Shown: in pieces, positions 46,030 to 57,999 of the stretch
Numbering within the stretch: position 1 is the stretch's first letter
Layout: every line of letters begins with the position of its first letter
From: Diphasiastrum complanatum
Lineage: Eukaryota; Streptophyta; Lycopodiopsida; Lycopodiales; Lycopodiaceae
Reading direction: 5' to 3'
Assembly (NCBI GenBank): GCA_029204225.1
Contig: CM055110.1
Location: forward strand, 62,001-126,000
Length of the DNA stretch: 64,000 nucleotides
Position numbers and translations under genes: made by a program
The notes under the pieces: generated by a model
Seen by the model: only the letters and a program-made list of their open reading frames with translations
What the model was told of the DNA's origin: nothing
Databases searched by the model: none

Positions 46030-47496
46030 GAACTCACTAAACACATTGAAGCTCAATTTCATGTTCTTGGAGATAGATTAGAATAAGGATGTCGAATTAG
46101 GTTACTATCATACTGATAACATATTGACTGATATTCCAGCAAAGCCTTTGCCAAAGGCTAAAGACATTACCTTAGTTAGTATGTTACATTCAGGTTTCTA
46201 GTGGTAAGCTTAAGGGGGAGTGTTGAATCTAATTCGATATACATATTCTTTGAAGAATTAAGTTTGCACAAGATGGAAGCCCAATGAACTATTTGGTTTC
46301 AATTTCCATATGGTATTTATAGATTATTTGATGGTGTATTTTATGTACCGAAATTAACAAAGAACTTATTATCTATTATAAAAATCACAAATCAAGGCTA
46401 GAGATCTTTGTTTAATTCTAGACACGTGTACCATCATGGATAAAAAAAATCTATAGAAATTCTCCTTACAAACAAAGAATGAAATTTGTAATCTTGAGTC
46501 ATGAATATGCACTTTCTACAAATGTGAGTAATTCCAATGCCCAATTTTGGCATTAGAAGATTTGGACAAAAGTTTAAACATGATTTCTATGTTGTACAAA
46601 GGATGGCAAAGTATTGTCAAGGATATATGTATAAATGCTACCTTCAAAGACACTTGAATCGTCTCTTACATGTGCTTATTAAACAAACAACCTAGATCAA
46701 GATTTTCAAAAGGACAAACCACTAGAGCTGTATCTATTCTTAAATCGATACATACTAATCTGTGTGGCCCTATGAGCATACATTCTCTAGGTTATGCACT
46801 ATATTTTATCACTTGTGTATATGATAATTTCAGATTTACCAGATCAATCTCCATAAAAACAACTCCGAGGCATTCTACTACTACAAATAACTCAAGTAGT
46901 TTGTTGTGACACAAACTAGTCAGAAGATCAAGATTCTATGCACCAATTGTGAGGGAGAATACATGTATGACAAAATGTCGGATTATCTATCTTTGTGCAA
47001 CATGCATCATATGTTCACCATTAGAAGAAATGTACAAATGACTTGATCTTGCATACATAGTGAGCACAATGTTGCAATACATGTCAAATCCATGACTATT
47101 AGTCAATAATTGTGTTCATCATGTATGCCATGATCTACAGATGATCTAATCTTGCATACATAGTGAGCACATTGTTGCAATACATGTCGAACCCATGACT
47201 ACCACATTCGAAAGTTCTACAAAGAGCACTTGATGTACATACAAGCCAGAAAGCACTATGCTTTGTGTTATGATAGATATTCCAAGAAGGCACTAGTTCT
47301 AAATGCCTCAGATTGGGTTGGAAAAGTGGATATTAGAAAATCCACCTTTGGCTACCTGCGCTTTCACGTAGCAGTACCAATTTCATGGAACAATCAAAAG
47401 CAAAAATGCATTTCCTTGTCCGTTATTGAGTCCAAATATGTTGCATCCATCTGTATAGTAAAGGACTCAGATTGGGTTGAAAAAGTGGATATTAGA
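46030..47496 (+). pseudogene. pol: scrambled copia G fragments, plus copy
   Basis: 46040-46195 is the RNase H tail (KHIEAQFHVLGDRLE, then KPLPKAKDITLVSMLHSGF), followed by a polypurine stretch (46211-46220) and TGTTG, a possible LTR start. 46340-46390 is pre-integrase (YVPKLTKNLLSI). 46540-46980 is integrase (SIHTNLCGPMSIHSLGY). 47230-47500 is RNase H (WVGKVDIRKSTFGY; SLSVIESKYVA), with its first part repeated at 47465-47500. The order is not that of a single element, so several rearranged pieces lie together. Confidence 0.75.
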
Positions 47497-47705
47497 AAAT
47501 ATAGATCATTCTACACATAGAATTGCAAGCAATCACCAAGATAGCGCACCAATGGATAGTAGAACCCAAGAGAACCATGTATAAGGATGAAATGAGATAG
47601 AGAAGAGAGAAGATGACTCTCTCCACAAGTTACATCCTTTTATAGCAGGTCCAAACCCTATTTGGCCACTTGGCTTTCCCACCAAAATGCTAACCCTACC
47701 AATTT

Positions 47706-48305
47706 GGATGAGTGACATAATGAACCTCCAATAGCTTCATTTCCATCAGCAAAATCAACCAAGAATGCTAGTACAAATCCAACATCAAAACAATGCTCAC
47801 CAATGTAGCTAGTTTTACCATATCTTGACAATTTGCACACATCCACATGAAATTGCTCAAACATGAGATAGAACAAGTAAACTTGAACAACACTTCCTTG
47901 ATGCTCCTTTGACCTTACTTGAGTCTTTAATATGCTGCAAAAATAGATCCATAACACCTTTGCCAATTACTTCTCCTTTGATGCTCTTGACTAGCTCCAA
48001 ATTGCCAACTTCTCTTTTGACTAGTTGAAGCGCTTTGAGATCAACCTCTTGGTCTTCAACTTGACCATCAAAGTCATTGAACAAAATTTGTTTTCTAGAT
48101 ACATTACTTGATTTTACAGCAAGATAACATCCATCCACTTGCTTAGCTCCATGTACACAAGAAGATCCTCCAAAAGATGTTCCACTCTTCATAAGAGATC
48201 GATACTCAAGATCCATTGGTTGGATCCACTCCTCTTCTTTCCTTGCTTGATCTACATTTGTAGGCTCATACAAAGAGGTTAGGAAAGCAACATAATTTCT
48301 AGAAA
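47706..48305 (-). pseudogene. copia E 3' region replaced by non-pol sequence
   Basis: Minus sense 48273 begins MYEPTNVDQARKEEEWIQ, the linker before RT, but where RT should start the sequence changes to GTSFGGSSCVHGAKQVDG and on to an open frame of 138 codons. A second open frame of 102 codons (47966-47658) follows. Neither shows RT, RNase H or any domain I recognise. It is filler of unknown origin in the place of pol. Confidence 0.6.
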
Positions 48306-50208
48306 CTACTTGCTTACCCTTTTGATCATATGTGAACCTTGAAGGTACTTGTCTTTCTCTTGATGTTCTCCTTGGCTTTGACTTGATGAAGGTCCATCAT
48401 CACCACCATCTAAAGTAGGATCCTTCTCATCAACATCAAGAATGTTAGATCCATCTACTTTACCATCAATCATGCTTGAAGACACCTTTGGAATGTTTCC
48501 CTCATAAAAAATGACATCTCTACCAACAATCACTTTGTTAGTAGAAGGAATGTAAACCTTGTAGGCTTTACTAACCTCACTATATCCAACAAAAATACCT
48601 CTTCTTGAAGATGGATCCTCCTTGGTCCTATCATCAAGAGTGATGTTGACATAGCATGTGCATCCAAAGGTTCTTAGAAAGTTGACACTCGGCCTCCTCT
48701 TGAATAGCATCTCAAAAGGTGTCCTTCCATCCAAAATAGCACTCGGCCACCTATTGCACAAGAAATTGGCACACAACAAAGCTTGATCCCAAAATGGTTT
48801 GTCAAGATTAGTACTTAACCTCATAGCTTTAGCACTTTCACATAAAGTTCTATTCTTCCTTTCAGCCACTCCATTTTGTTGTGGTCCTTGATGTTGTATA
48901 CTCCCTCTTGATCCCATGCTCATCACAAAAAGCCTTGAACTTGTTATATATGTACTCACCACCATTGTCACCTCTCAAGCACTTGATCTTTGTGGAGAAT
49001 TGGTTCTCCCTTGCATTCTTGAACTTGACAAAGACATCATACACTTCATCCTTGCTCTTTAGTAGATAGATCCAACAAAATCTACTAAAATCATCAATGA
49101 ATGTTACATACATCTTAGCTCCACTATTGCTAATTGTAGTAAATCCATAAATATCCGAATGTACAAGTTGAAAAGGCTTTGTAGATCTAGAAATAGATCT
49201 AGTATAAGGTAGCCTATGTGACTTAGACAAAGCACAAGACTCACAAACATGCTTGTCATTACTTAAGGAACTTGGAAGACCAATCACAACCTTCTTCCTT
49301 GCCATTATCTCCAATGACTTGAAGTTGAGGTGTCCCATCCTTTTGTGCCAAACCTCTTGATTAGAAATTTGCTCCCTTGCAACACATCCAACTTGGTTAG
49401 CAATAACACAAGCATCAAGTTTGAACAACTTCCCTTGTCTTTTACCTTTTCCAATCAAGACATCCTTCCTTTTCATCAAACAAACATCTCCATCAAACTC
49501 CACCTTGAGGCCCTTACTTAGCATTTGACTCACACTAAGCAAATTCTTGGTAATAGATGGAATAAACAAGACATCCTCCAAATGAACATTCCTATTTGTA
49601 GAGAGAGAAATAGGAATTGTGCCAATCCCTTTGATTGCACACTCACCATCATTGGCCGTGTAGATCACCCTCTTGTCATCTCCATATGCCAACAAAGAAG
49701 TGAAGTACTCTTTGTGAAAGGTCATGTGTGAACTTGCTCCACTATCAATCCACCAAGGATCTAGATCTCCATCATTAGCAAGCATACATGAAGACATCAC
49801 AAAAGCATCATCATTTGCATCTTGCACATCCAAACCATCCTCATCAAGAGTAAGATTACCTTGCTTGTCTCCTTGATCTCTCTTCTTCTTGTAGCACTCA
49901 CTTGCAAAGTGTCCTTTGATGCCACAATATAAGCACTTGAGCTTTGATATATCCTTCTTTTTGCCACTTGAAAAAGCATCCACTTGATCTTGCCCTTTAG
50001 ACCACTTGCTTTTGGTTTTGCCCTTGAATTTGCCCTTTGTGAACATAGCATCCTCTTGAAGTGTCGATGTAAATCCACCTCTTGCTTGAAGCCTATATTC
50101 CTCATTGATCAAGATCTCTTGAAGATCCATCAAACTTGGCAAAGTCTTTTGAATAGCAATACTTTGAACAATGTTAGCATGAGCATCCAACAAGCCATTA
50201 AGAATCAC
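48306..50208 (-). pseudogene. pol: copia E zinc knuckle, protease and integrase
   Basis: The minus-strand frame from 50208 carries the gag tail, a CCHC knuckle (CLYCGIKGHFASECYK), protease WWIDSGASSHM, the integrase HHCC region (KRMGHLNF; CESC) and the core (LVHSD; RGDNGGEY). A frameshift near 48890 falls in the 'PQQNGVAERKN' block holding the catalytic Glu, which continues in the 48971-48306 frame through the integrase C-terminus (GRTPFEMLFKRRP; FVGYSEVSKAYKVY). All integrase residues are present apart from the frameshift. Confidence 0.9.
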
Positions 50209-50657
50209 TTGAATAAGCTCTCATTCCTTAATGCTTTCATATATGCAACCTAACTCATCATTCAATGCTTTCATTCTCAAAACAAAAGTACTTGGACTTT
50301 CTTGTTCTTTTGCAAACAAGAAAAGATTTGCCTTCTTAGAGTCAACACTCTAGAAGTAGACTTGGATTCATAAAGCTTCTTCAATGAATTCCAAGCTTCC
50401 AAAGATGATGTGCACTTACCAACTTCCTTGAGAAGTTCATTGGTAACATTCATCTTTATCATGTGTAGAGCCTTCTTGGCCCTCTTGTCATACCTCAATT
50501 GATCTTGCTGTGTTCCTGGTCTCTCCTCCAAACCTACAACAATATCCAAAACATCATTCATCTCAAGAAGTGACTCCATCCTCACTTTCCATAATGAATA
50601 GTTACTTGAGGTAAGCCTATCATTGGCTTCCAACATGACTCCAATTGAGGTTGCCAT
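50209..50657 (-). pseudogene. gag: copia E gag N-terminus
   Basis: ATG 50657 (MATSIGVMLEANDRLTSSNY) opens a capsid frame of 126 codons with SLWKVRME and the helices of the family, lost by frameshift at about 50290 and resumed at 50208 in another frame. It is homologous to the gag of copia A, D and F at moderate similarity. Confidence 0.88.
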
Positions 50658-51245
50658 GTAGCAATGACCTGATCTTCTCTTTCAACCTGTTTCAATGCAC
50701 AAATCACTCCTTTGAACAACAACAAATGCTTTCAAAAGAAATCACCAAGATTTGAAACTATCTCACAAATTCTCTTCTTGCACTTATCCAAGCAAATCAA
50801 CACATAGAATCATGGAATCTTGATCAACCTATGATCTATCCTCAATCTAATGACTTTTGCCACTTTATAAGATTGAAACACACTCAAATGAAGTCCAGCA
50901 ACCTCACTATCTAGAGATCCAATCAAAATTAGGGTTTTGACAAAATCACAAAAAATTGACTATTCCAAATCTACATGCAAATGATGAAAATTTGATATGC
51001 AATCTATAAGCCACCACTTAGGCTGAACCAATGATCCAAAAAACCGGCCAAATCCAGCATGTGAATTCAAAAAAAGAAATTGAACAAGTATATTGACCTA
51101 TTTAGTGTTTTGATCTACAAAAGATCCAATATACAAAAGCAAAAAATCTGATTTTGGTGTAGAATCCTCTCTAGCATGCTCTAGAGTTGATATCTTCACC
51201 AAATCATTGATAGATCTGATTTCCTCCTTCATAACCTGAAACACA

Positions 51246-51258
51246 AGCTCTGATACCA
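51246..51258 (-). promoter_or_regulatory. primer-binding site of copia E (tRNA-iMet)
   Basis: Minus sense TGGTATCAGAGCT starts directly after the LTR end CACA at 51259: the standard plant copia site for initiator tRNA-Met. Confidence 0.92.
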
Positions 51259-51908
51259 TGTGAAAGATTTCAGATCCTTAAGATCCAATCTATTTGAATG
51301 ATCTTTGGTTAGAAAGAGAAATACACTACCAATTTCATCAATGTAGAAAAATCAGCATCTACACACAATTTGAGATGCAAACACTAATAGAACTTGATCA
51401 AACTTGAATGAAATGATTATGTACTGTTGCTATCCGTACAAAACCAGAAAGCTACTGTATTTCACACGTGTGGATCCAAAAATAACAAATATAGATCATT
51501 CTACACATAGAATTGCAAGCAATCACCAAGATAGTGCACCAATGGATAGTAGAACCCAAGAGAACCATGTATAAGCATGAAATGAGATAGAGAAGAGAGA
51601 AGATGACTCTCTCCACGAGTTACATCCTTTTATAACAGGTCCAAACCCTATTTGGCCACTTGGCTTTCCCACCAAAATGCTAACCCTACCAATTTTGGGT
51701 CTAGATTCAATGTACCCAACTTATTCAAATTGAATCTACTCAAACTCGCATTCTATCTTTCCCACACTTTCAAAAAGTGTTTATTCAAATGAAATTTAGA
51801 CTAATGAACTTTGAAAAGTCAACCTCTAAGTCTAAAACAAGTTTTGGCCTCAATATGCCAAATATGGAAATATTGCAAAATGTGATGAAACTAGTTGAAT
51901 CTTTCACA
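51259..51908 (-). repeat. 5' LTR of copia E (650 bp)
   Basis: Minus sense TGTGAAAGATTCAACTAG to GAAATCTTTCACA. The two ends form a short imperfect inverted repeat. The stretch 51487-51695 recurs at 47497-47705. The outer flank is ATCCC; the partner site is lost. Confidence 0.88.
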
Positions 51909-52470
51909 ATCCCCATACAGATCAACTATAAATAGATCATACCTCTTCATGCATGCCTCCTGCCTATATCAGTCGCACATACATGCAATACTCCATATGT
52001 CTCAATTAGAGTGTTTGGGTCCTCTCATAGTCATTAGTCACCAACAGGCCTCGATGTGGAATTAAATCTCGGTGTGACCAATAATCTCGAACACTGGAGG
52101 GCCGGCCTAGGACTATTCTATGTCCATAACATTCTTCCTCTCTTAAAAAGTTTATGTCCTCAGAATGGAAATATAAAATGTGAAACTATCACTAAAACTT
52201 TCAAATCTTACCCATGAATCATTATTCTTAGTCTGATCTTTCCATCCAAATAAGTACTCTAAGATGCAACAATTCTTATATTGTTTTCCTCTACTCAAAT
52301 CCCAAGGATACACTAAGCTATAATTCTTCAAAAGGGTTGATTTTATCCAAAAAAAGTTGTAATCCCGATTACATGAAACACTGGGTGATTTTACTTGATT
52401 TCAGAAATCAAATCCAAAAGCTAAAGAAATTTCAATCCAATTTAATGCAAAAACTAATGCTTCAAAATCT
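51909..52470 (-). repeat. chromovirus third copy and duplicated flank
   Basis: 52060-52470 is a deleted copy of the chromovirus LTR start and chromodomain tail (compare 21120-21700). 51990-52135 recurs at 52808-52965 ('gggtcctctca-agtcattagtcaccaa' to 'gaacactggagg'), flanking a copia fragment. All frames are broken. Confidence 0.65.
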
Positions 52471-52802
52471 GCAGAACTAGATAAATGACAGATGCAGATT
52501 ATAACCGATTATTTGATCAGTAAGAAGGAGAATAATCCAACACTCCCCCTTAATCTGAATCCTTGAATGCCTTGACCTTCAAACTTAGTTCTACACAAAA
52601 CCTTCTGCGTGATTCCAAACTTAATGCTTTGGTAAAAATATCAGATGTCATATCTTGCATTCTACAGTACTACAATCTGACCTCTTCGTTGGAAACTTTG
52701 CTTCTGATGAAATGAAACTTCAGTTCACTGTGCTTACTCTTGGAATGAAATCTAGGGCTGGCTGATAAAGCAATGGCACTTTGATTATCAGAAAATGTAC
52801 AT
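52471..52802 (-). pseudogene. pol: copia H RNase H end, polypurine tract, LTR start
   Basis: Minus sense 52802-52570 reads CTFSDNQSAIALSASPRFHS and SKHSELKFHFIRSKV, the end of copia RNase H, then DIFTKAL. AGGGGGAG at 52543-52550 leads to TGTTGGATTATTC at 52542, the start of a 3' LTR that is cut off at about 52471. It differs from families A-G. Confidence 0.8.
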
Positions 52803-52965
52803 GCACTACTCCATATGTGTCTGGGTCCTCTCAAGGTCATTAGTCACCAATAGGCCTCGACGTGGAATTAAATCTCGACATGACCAATAATCTCGAACGC
52901 TGGAGGACTGGTCTACCATATTAGGACTATTCCATGTCTGTAACTAAATATGGCTATAATAATGT

Positions 52966-53504
52966 ATATTGAATCAGATACTATGAGCTCTCCGAAAATA
53001 TCATAACTTCGTTTTTGTTGTTGCATTCTTGTGCTTTAGAACTCGACAATCCTTGATTTTGTGGTTGATTCTCTTGTAGTATTTGTCGAAGAATTTGGTC
53101 ATGGGCTATTGTTGATGTCGATCGTGCAATTGTTGCGGTTAGAATCAGTTTGGTCAGCTTTGGTCTTATTCTTCTTCTTGGATTGTTGCCTTTATAAATA
53201 CACGACATTCTCTTGTTATGTGATGAGGATTAGGTCTTTCCTTCATACTTCTTCAGCCCTAGATCCTAGCAAATGCAAAGATCAAAAAATGCAGAGGGTT
53301 AAGTTGTCACACATAAGTTCATTTTGATGACAACATATTCATCAATCAAACTCACATGCATGCTTATGAGTTCACATCTAACACTACGATCTATTAACAA
53401 TAGCCACTACGACCTATTAACACTACCCAACAAAAGATCAAGCTTACTTCTTTTTTTTCTCTGTCTCTCTTTCTCTATGACAAAAATAAAAGCAATAATC
53501 AATT
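52966..53504. other. unassigned stretch
   Basis: No domain. Frames of 67-88 codons on both strands overlap without features. A pyrimidine-rich run (about 53448-53475) is the only visible oddity. Confidence 0.4.
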
Positions 53505-54961
53505 CCCACAATTACCATATCCAATAGACATAAAGATAGTAAGAAAATATGATAGATGGGGCAAGGACATTCAGATGAAAAATCAATAGAGGTTCCACCT
53601 GAATTAATTTGACGTTAAACATGTAAAATTAATCACAAAGTACCAGTATATATAGTGGATTTTAGGGCTTTGGCCTCACATCCTATTGACCAGTTTCCAC
53701 CTCCCAAATTATTTGAAATTTGAAATTTGGGGGGAACATCTTTTTATTCACTAACTTTACTATTAGGCCTAACAACATTTAATTGTCGCAAAAAGGCCTC
53801 AAGTCATGCTATTAACTTTTAACTAATCAAATAACTATGTCATCATTGGGCTGGACTTACACACGCAGGTGTCAAATCCCTTTCACTTATAAATGAATAA
53901 TCTAGCTAGGGTTTCCTTGATATCCGTAAACCCTCGAACAATTATGTATTGTTAACCAGAGAATGTTTGAATCACATCATGCTGACCAGTCGAACACCAC
54001 ATTTGGTGTCAAGATTTGTGAATGATAAGGATCAGTTGTTGTTACGTGTATTATGACATTTTGAATTGGCACCAATTGGAAGTGTTTTGGGTGGGATAGC
54101 TTCACCTACAACTGTGTCTGCTACAGCATTATTAGAGTTGCCAAAATAAGCTAACTTACCTTTTAGATGGGCCATTTTAAGGTATTTTGTATGTATAAGA
54201 TTGTTTAAGAACTTAGACCTTTAGTTGTATTAATGTTGTTAGGTAGATGAATTAGCATAAGTTGCTATAGGGATGACTAGGGTGTGTTTAGTAATGTGTA
54301 GATAGGACAAAAAGCACCAAAAAGATTGTTTTTAGGGTTGTTGACTTAGAATGGAAAGATCATATTCGGGTAAAGAGGAATGGAAGTTAAATGGACTGAA
54401 AGCAACCGCATGTGTGATGATTGCGACCTTGATGCGGTCTTAGCAATGGAAGTTGTACCAACCATGAGAGAACTGCATACAAAACAGTGGCGGTCTTTTG
54501 TGGAGTTTTGGGAAGGCTCTTGTGGGGAGTTCGGGATTGTATAAACAGGGAACTTGTAGTCACAAAGGGGACTCTTGGTTTTACACTGGATAGCAAAAGT
54601 GTGATCAAGCGAGTAGTTTTGGTGTAGAATTGTGTCATTGCCTTCACTGTCTAGTATTATGTAAATTTCACTATTAAAATGGAATGTAACTTGAGTAATG
54701 TCTTTTCCCTTGATACGATCCTTGATGTAATGGAAATTCTAGTTTATGTGATGGTTATACTCTGCCAATTTGTTGTATTGTATTGTAATAACAGATATGT
54801 GGAATGCAATCATGTTATTCAATTTTATTGCACTTTGTGAATCATTATTAGTCAGATTTTGATATGTCAAGTTAATCAGTTATAGTTATGTTATTTGTTC
54901 TATGACAATCTACTGATAGGAACTTTCGGTATGTTAGCAATTTACCACAATTTACCTAGCA
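53505..54961 (+). repeat. Ty3/gypsy LTR, copy 2
   Basis: Inverted match to 39731-41290 and direct match to 62925-63909. TATA-like TGTATAAACA at 54539-54548 (changed from TGTATAAATA). About 74 bases present at 63466-63565 downstream of the TATA box are missing here (deletion near 54610). Ends TTTACCTAGCA. Confidence 0.82.
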
Positions 54962-55199
54962 CCTTTATGGATTCGTTGCCAAATCGGATTCTAGTTGGTT
55001 GTGTAATCTGGATAGAAACAATTTTCAGTTGTGGGCAAAATCACCAGATGTAGGTGTAGAATCGTCACCAATGTCTTCATGTGCTAGTGTTTCGGATCTA
55101 GGGAGATCCACAATTCTTCGCAGGATGGATGCTGTATCCATAGGATCACAACTACAAATATAGGCCCATTGCCACACCCATTGCCACACACATAAGACG
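54962..55199 (+). other. gypsy leader after LTR copy 2
   Basis: The primer site (54968, degenerate) is followed by 'tgtaatctggatagaaacaa' and 'ccagatgtaggtgtagaatc', also present in minus sense at 39610-39700 and at 63940-64000. Homology fades at about 55110, before any gag. Confidence 0.7.
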
Positions 55200-55580
55200 G
55201 GGACCAGATTTGACCCGACAACCCTTCCGTGGCAATGTTTGTGGCAATTACATGGCAAATTTTACTGCCACGCCGTCAAAGTTTTCTGTCACTGGCTCAT
55301 CTTCCGAACAGATTTGTTTGTGTTTTTTTTGCGGGGGGGGCTCAAAGCAATTCAAATTTGAAATTCACGTGGCACTGTCACGCATGGTTACGCCATGCGT
55401 GGCACTGCCACACTTGAAATTCTGGAAATTTGCCACGCGTGCCATTTTTCCAGAATGCTGAATTTGGCCACACGTGGAAAAATTCTTAAAAACGTTTTTG
55501 AAGTTTGCCATGCATGGCAAATTTTATCAGCAATCAAAAGCTTGCCACGCCGTGGCAAGTTTTCTGGAAAAAAAAAAAAA
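55200..55580. repeat. palindrome-rich GCCACG/CGTGGC stretch
   Basis: At least eight short, often palindromic units built on TTGCCACG and CGTGGCAA, for example 'ttgccatgcatggcaa' (55506-55521), 'cttgccacgccgtggcaag' (55541-55559) and 'acgccatgcgtggcac' (55391-55406). CpG-rich unlike its surroundings. Frames crossing it are not credible. Confidence 0.8.
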
Positions 55581-55710
55581 ATTGGGTGTGGCACTGCCAC
55601 GCAAAAATATTTTAACAAAAAAAAAACCCGTGAAATGGAAAAGGTGGGGGCCTCGATTGCATTTGCAAATAGATTTCATGAAGAGAAGCTTTTGAAAGAA
55701 AAGCTTTGGG

Positions 55711-55713
<3 letters not shown>

Positions 55714-55792
<79 letters not shown>
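55714..55792 (+). repeat. (GA)n microsatellite, ~79 bp
   Basis: An essentially pure GA run. A second, much shorter run (55976-55993) occurs with the same right flank ('ggtgaga-agttttgttt'), showing a duplication of the GA locus. Confidence 0.95.
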
Positions 55793-55793
<1 letters not shown>

Positions 55794-56984
55794 GATATAA
55801 TTTTGTTTGTTAGTTTTTCATTGTTTATTAATTTGTTTATTAGTTGGTTAGTGAATGATTGTTCATTGTTGGCTTTTGTAGGAAAAAAGCTATGCAATTT
55901 TGAAGGAAAGGAGACAATCCAAGCAAATGCATAAGGTATGTTAGGCATTCTAAATTTTGATAAAAAAGCTTTTGTGTGAGAGAGAGAGAGAGGTGAGATA
56001 GTTTTGTTTCTAAGTTTTTCATTGTTTATTCATGAGCTATATTATGCATTGTAAATTTTGGTAGATTGCATTTGAGTCATAAAGTGCATTTTCATAGTAT
56101 CTTCAACTTGGTGAGATTGATGTAACAATGATTAATGGTTTTTAACTTAACAATGATTCTTTGATTTGTATTCTAACAATGACTATTTGACGTGTAATCT
56201 AACAATGATTTGGTTTTCATTGTTTGCTTTTATAGAGAAAAAAAGAGATGCATCTTAGAAGGAATTAAAGATCATTCAAACAATAGATGAGGTATGTTTT
56301 TATCATCTTAAATTGATGTTTTTGTTTGTATATATTTACAACAAATTTATACAAGATGAAATAGAAAAACATAAACAATAAACAATCATTCCATACATAA
56401 TGAGATAGAGATGATCAAATACAAAAGTTTATATTCATAATTCAAAAAAGTGTACATATTCGCATCTAATTCATGAAAAGAGCATTGATACTGATACCCT
56501 TTTTTTTTAACTTTTGCAAATATGTCCACTACATACACATTCACAAAACAAATTAATAATTATTAGCCAAACACTTGTCATAAAATTGAAATGAAATACA
56601 AATTGAGTACCAAAATTAAAAGAAATACAAATTATGTAACAAAAAATTACCCGTGGATGTACGCCTTGTGCCGCAAGATGATCAACCAAGGCACTATAGC
56701 CTTGGCGATATCCGATATTGTGCTTGGCATTTGTATACTTACACCCATAATCTTCAACCTACATCAACACAAATCGATGATTAGAAAAAAGCAAAAAATT
56801 ATTGGTAAACAATAAAAATATGAAATGCAATTAGCTAAAAGATAGTTGCTTACAAATTGGACATGCATATTGGCCTTGTCTCCCGATCCAAGGTGAGATT
56901 GGCCTAAAAGATTAAGCCTTGATTTTGTTGCCTCTCTTTGTTGTTTAAAGTGCTCGGAATTAGGACGCTTGGATTTATAAAAGC
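55793..56984. other. AT-rich stretch with a duplicated GA flank
   Basis: 55785-55835 and 55990-56032 share the sequence after the GA run; 'ggaaaaaagctatgcaat' (55881) and 'gagaaaaaaagagatgcat' (56235) mark a further diverged repeat. 56290-56980 has no recognised content. Confidence 0.5.
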
Positions 56985-57984
56985 CTCATAAGGCTTGATC
57001 TTCTTGGAGAATGACTTTGACAAGCCAATAGCTTTGGCCTCTTTGATCATAGAGAGCATGGATTTGTAGTTGGGATGTCCCAACCTCCTATGCCATAATT
57101 CCTCCATAGAGAGCTTGTTCAGAAGAGCAACATTACAAGCATTCACATACTCATTTGGATCTAGTTTATAGATGCCTCCAAATCTAGATCCTAATGCAAG
57201 TATCTCATCATATATTCTTGATAGTGCAAGTATCAACATTGAATTTTACATCAAGGCCATTATCAAGCAATTGGCCAACACTAATGAGAATCTTCGTAAG
57301 CTTAGGTACATAAAGAACTTTAGAGAGAGAAATAACTTTAGAGGATGCAAGCTTCAAGAGAATGTTCCCTATGCCTTCAATAGGACATTCAAAATCATTT
57401 GTAGTGTATATTGATTTCTTGACTCCATCACAAGGTGCAATAGAAGAGAAAGAGTCCTTGGAGCTACACATATGTGAAGAGGCTCCACTATCAATATACC
57501 ATACGCCGTCCTTCTTGAAACGAGTAGATGAGAAACTAGAGACCATAAGAGATCCCTCTCCATCACTTGCAATAGTGTCTTCCTTCTCATTGGTAATGTT
57601 GGCTTGCTTGAGTTGATTCTTCTTCTTGAAGCAATTGGTGGCGTAATGGCCTTTCTTGCCACAATAAAAGCACTTGATCTTCTTCTTCTTGAGCTTGGAT
57701 GATGAAGAATTAGAGGAATCATCTTCCTCCTCATCTTTGTCTTTGGATTTGACTTTGTCCTTGCCTGAGGATTGTTGATGTTGGTTGTTGCTCCTCCCTT
57801 TGTGCTTATCCTTGGCAAAGAGAGCTTTGCCATCATTACGAATGAGAGAAAGCTTGTCCATCCTCAAGAGCTTGTACTCTTGTCTCGATTCTTCTGAAAT
57901 TAGCACACTTTGGAGAGCCTCAAAACTTGGTAGCTCCTCCTTAATGGCATAGGATTGGACAAGGTTATCAAATTCACTTCTCAA
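56985..57984 (-). pseudogene. copia D unit 3 (gag tail, protease, integrase start)
   Basis: The most diverged unit. Unlike the other two, it keeps an open frame through the gag linker and a normal knuckle (CFYCGKKGHYATNCF). It holds protease VWYIDSGASSHM, a frameshift near 57215, then the integrase zinc region to KIKPYEA, where copia sequence ends (the Cys of the 'CEAC' pair is Tyr). Beyond lies unrelated sequence. Confidence 0.85.
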
Positions 57985-57999
57985 GCCATTGAGAATGAC

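Larger units (their letters stand above)
47497..51908 (-). mobile_element. copia element E, RT-less, 3' LTR truncated
   Basis: 5' LTR 51259-51908, primer site 51246-51258, gag, protease, integrase, a collapsed 3' region and a 209-bp remnant of the 3' LTR (47497-47705, equal to 51487-51695). Like copia F it has lost the reverse transcriptase. The left end is joined to copia G RNase H at 47496, and the U3 start with the polypurine tract is deleted. Confidence 0.88.

Noticed and set aside
55395-55934. Open frame with Arg-Glu repeats over the GA microsatellite
   Set aside because: It is an artefact of a pure GA run and palindromic DNA; no start context or domain.
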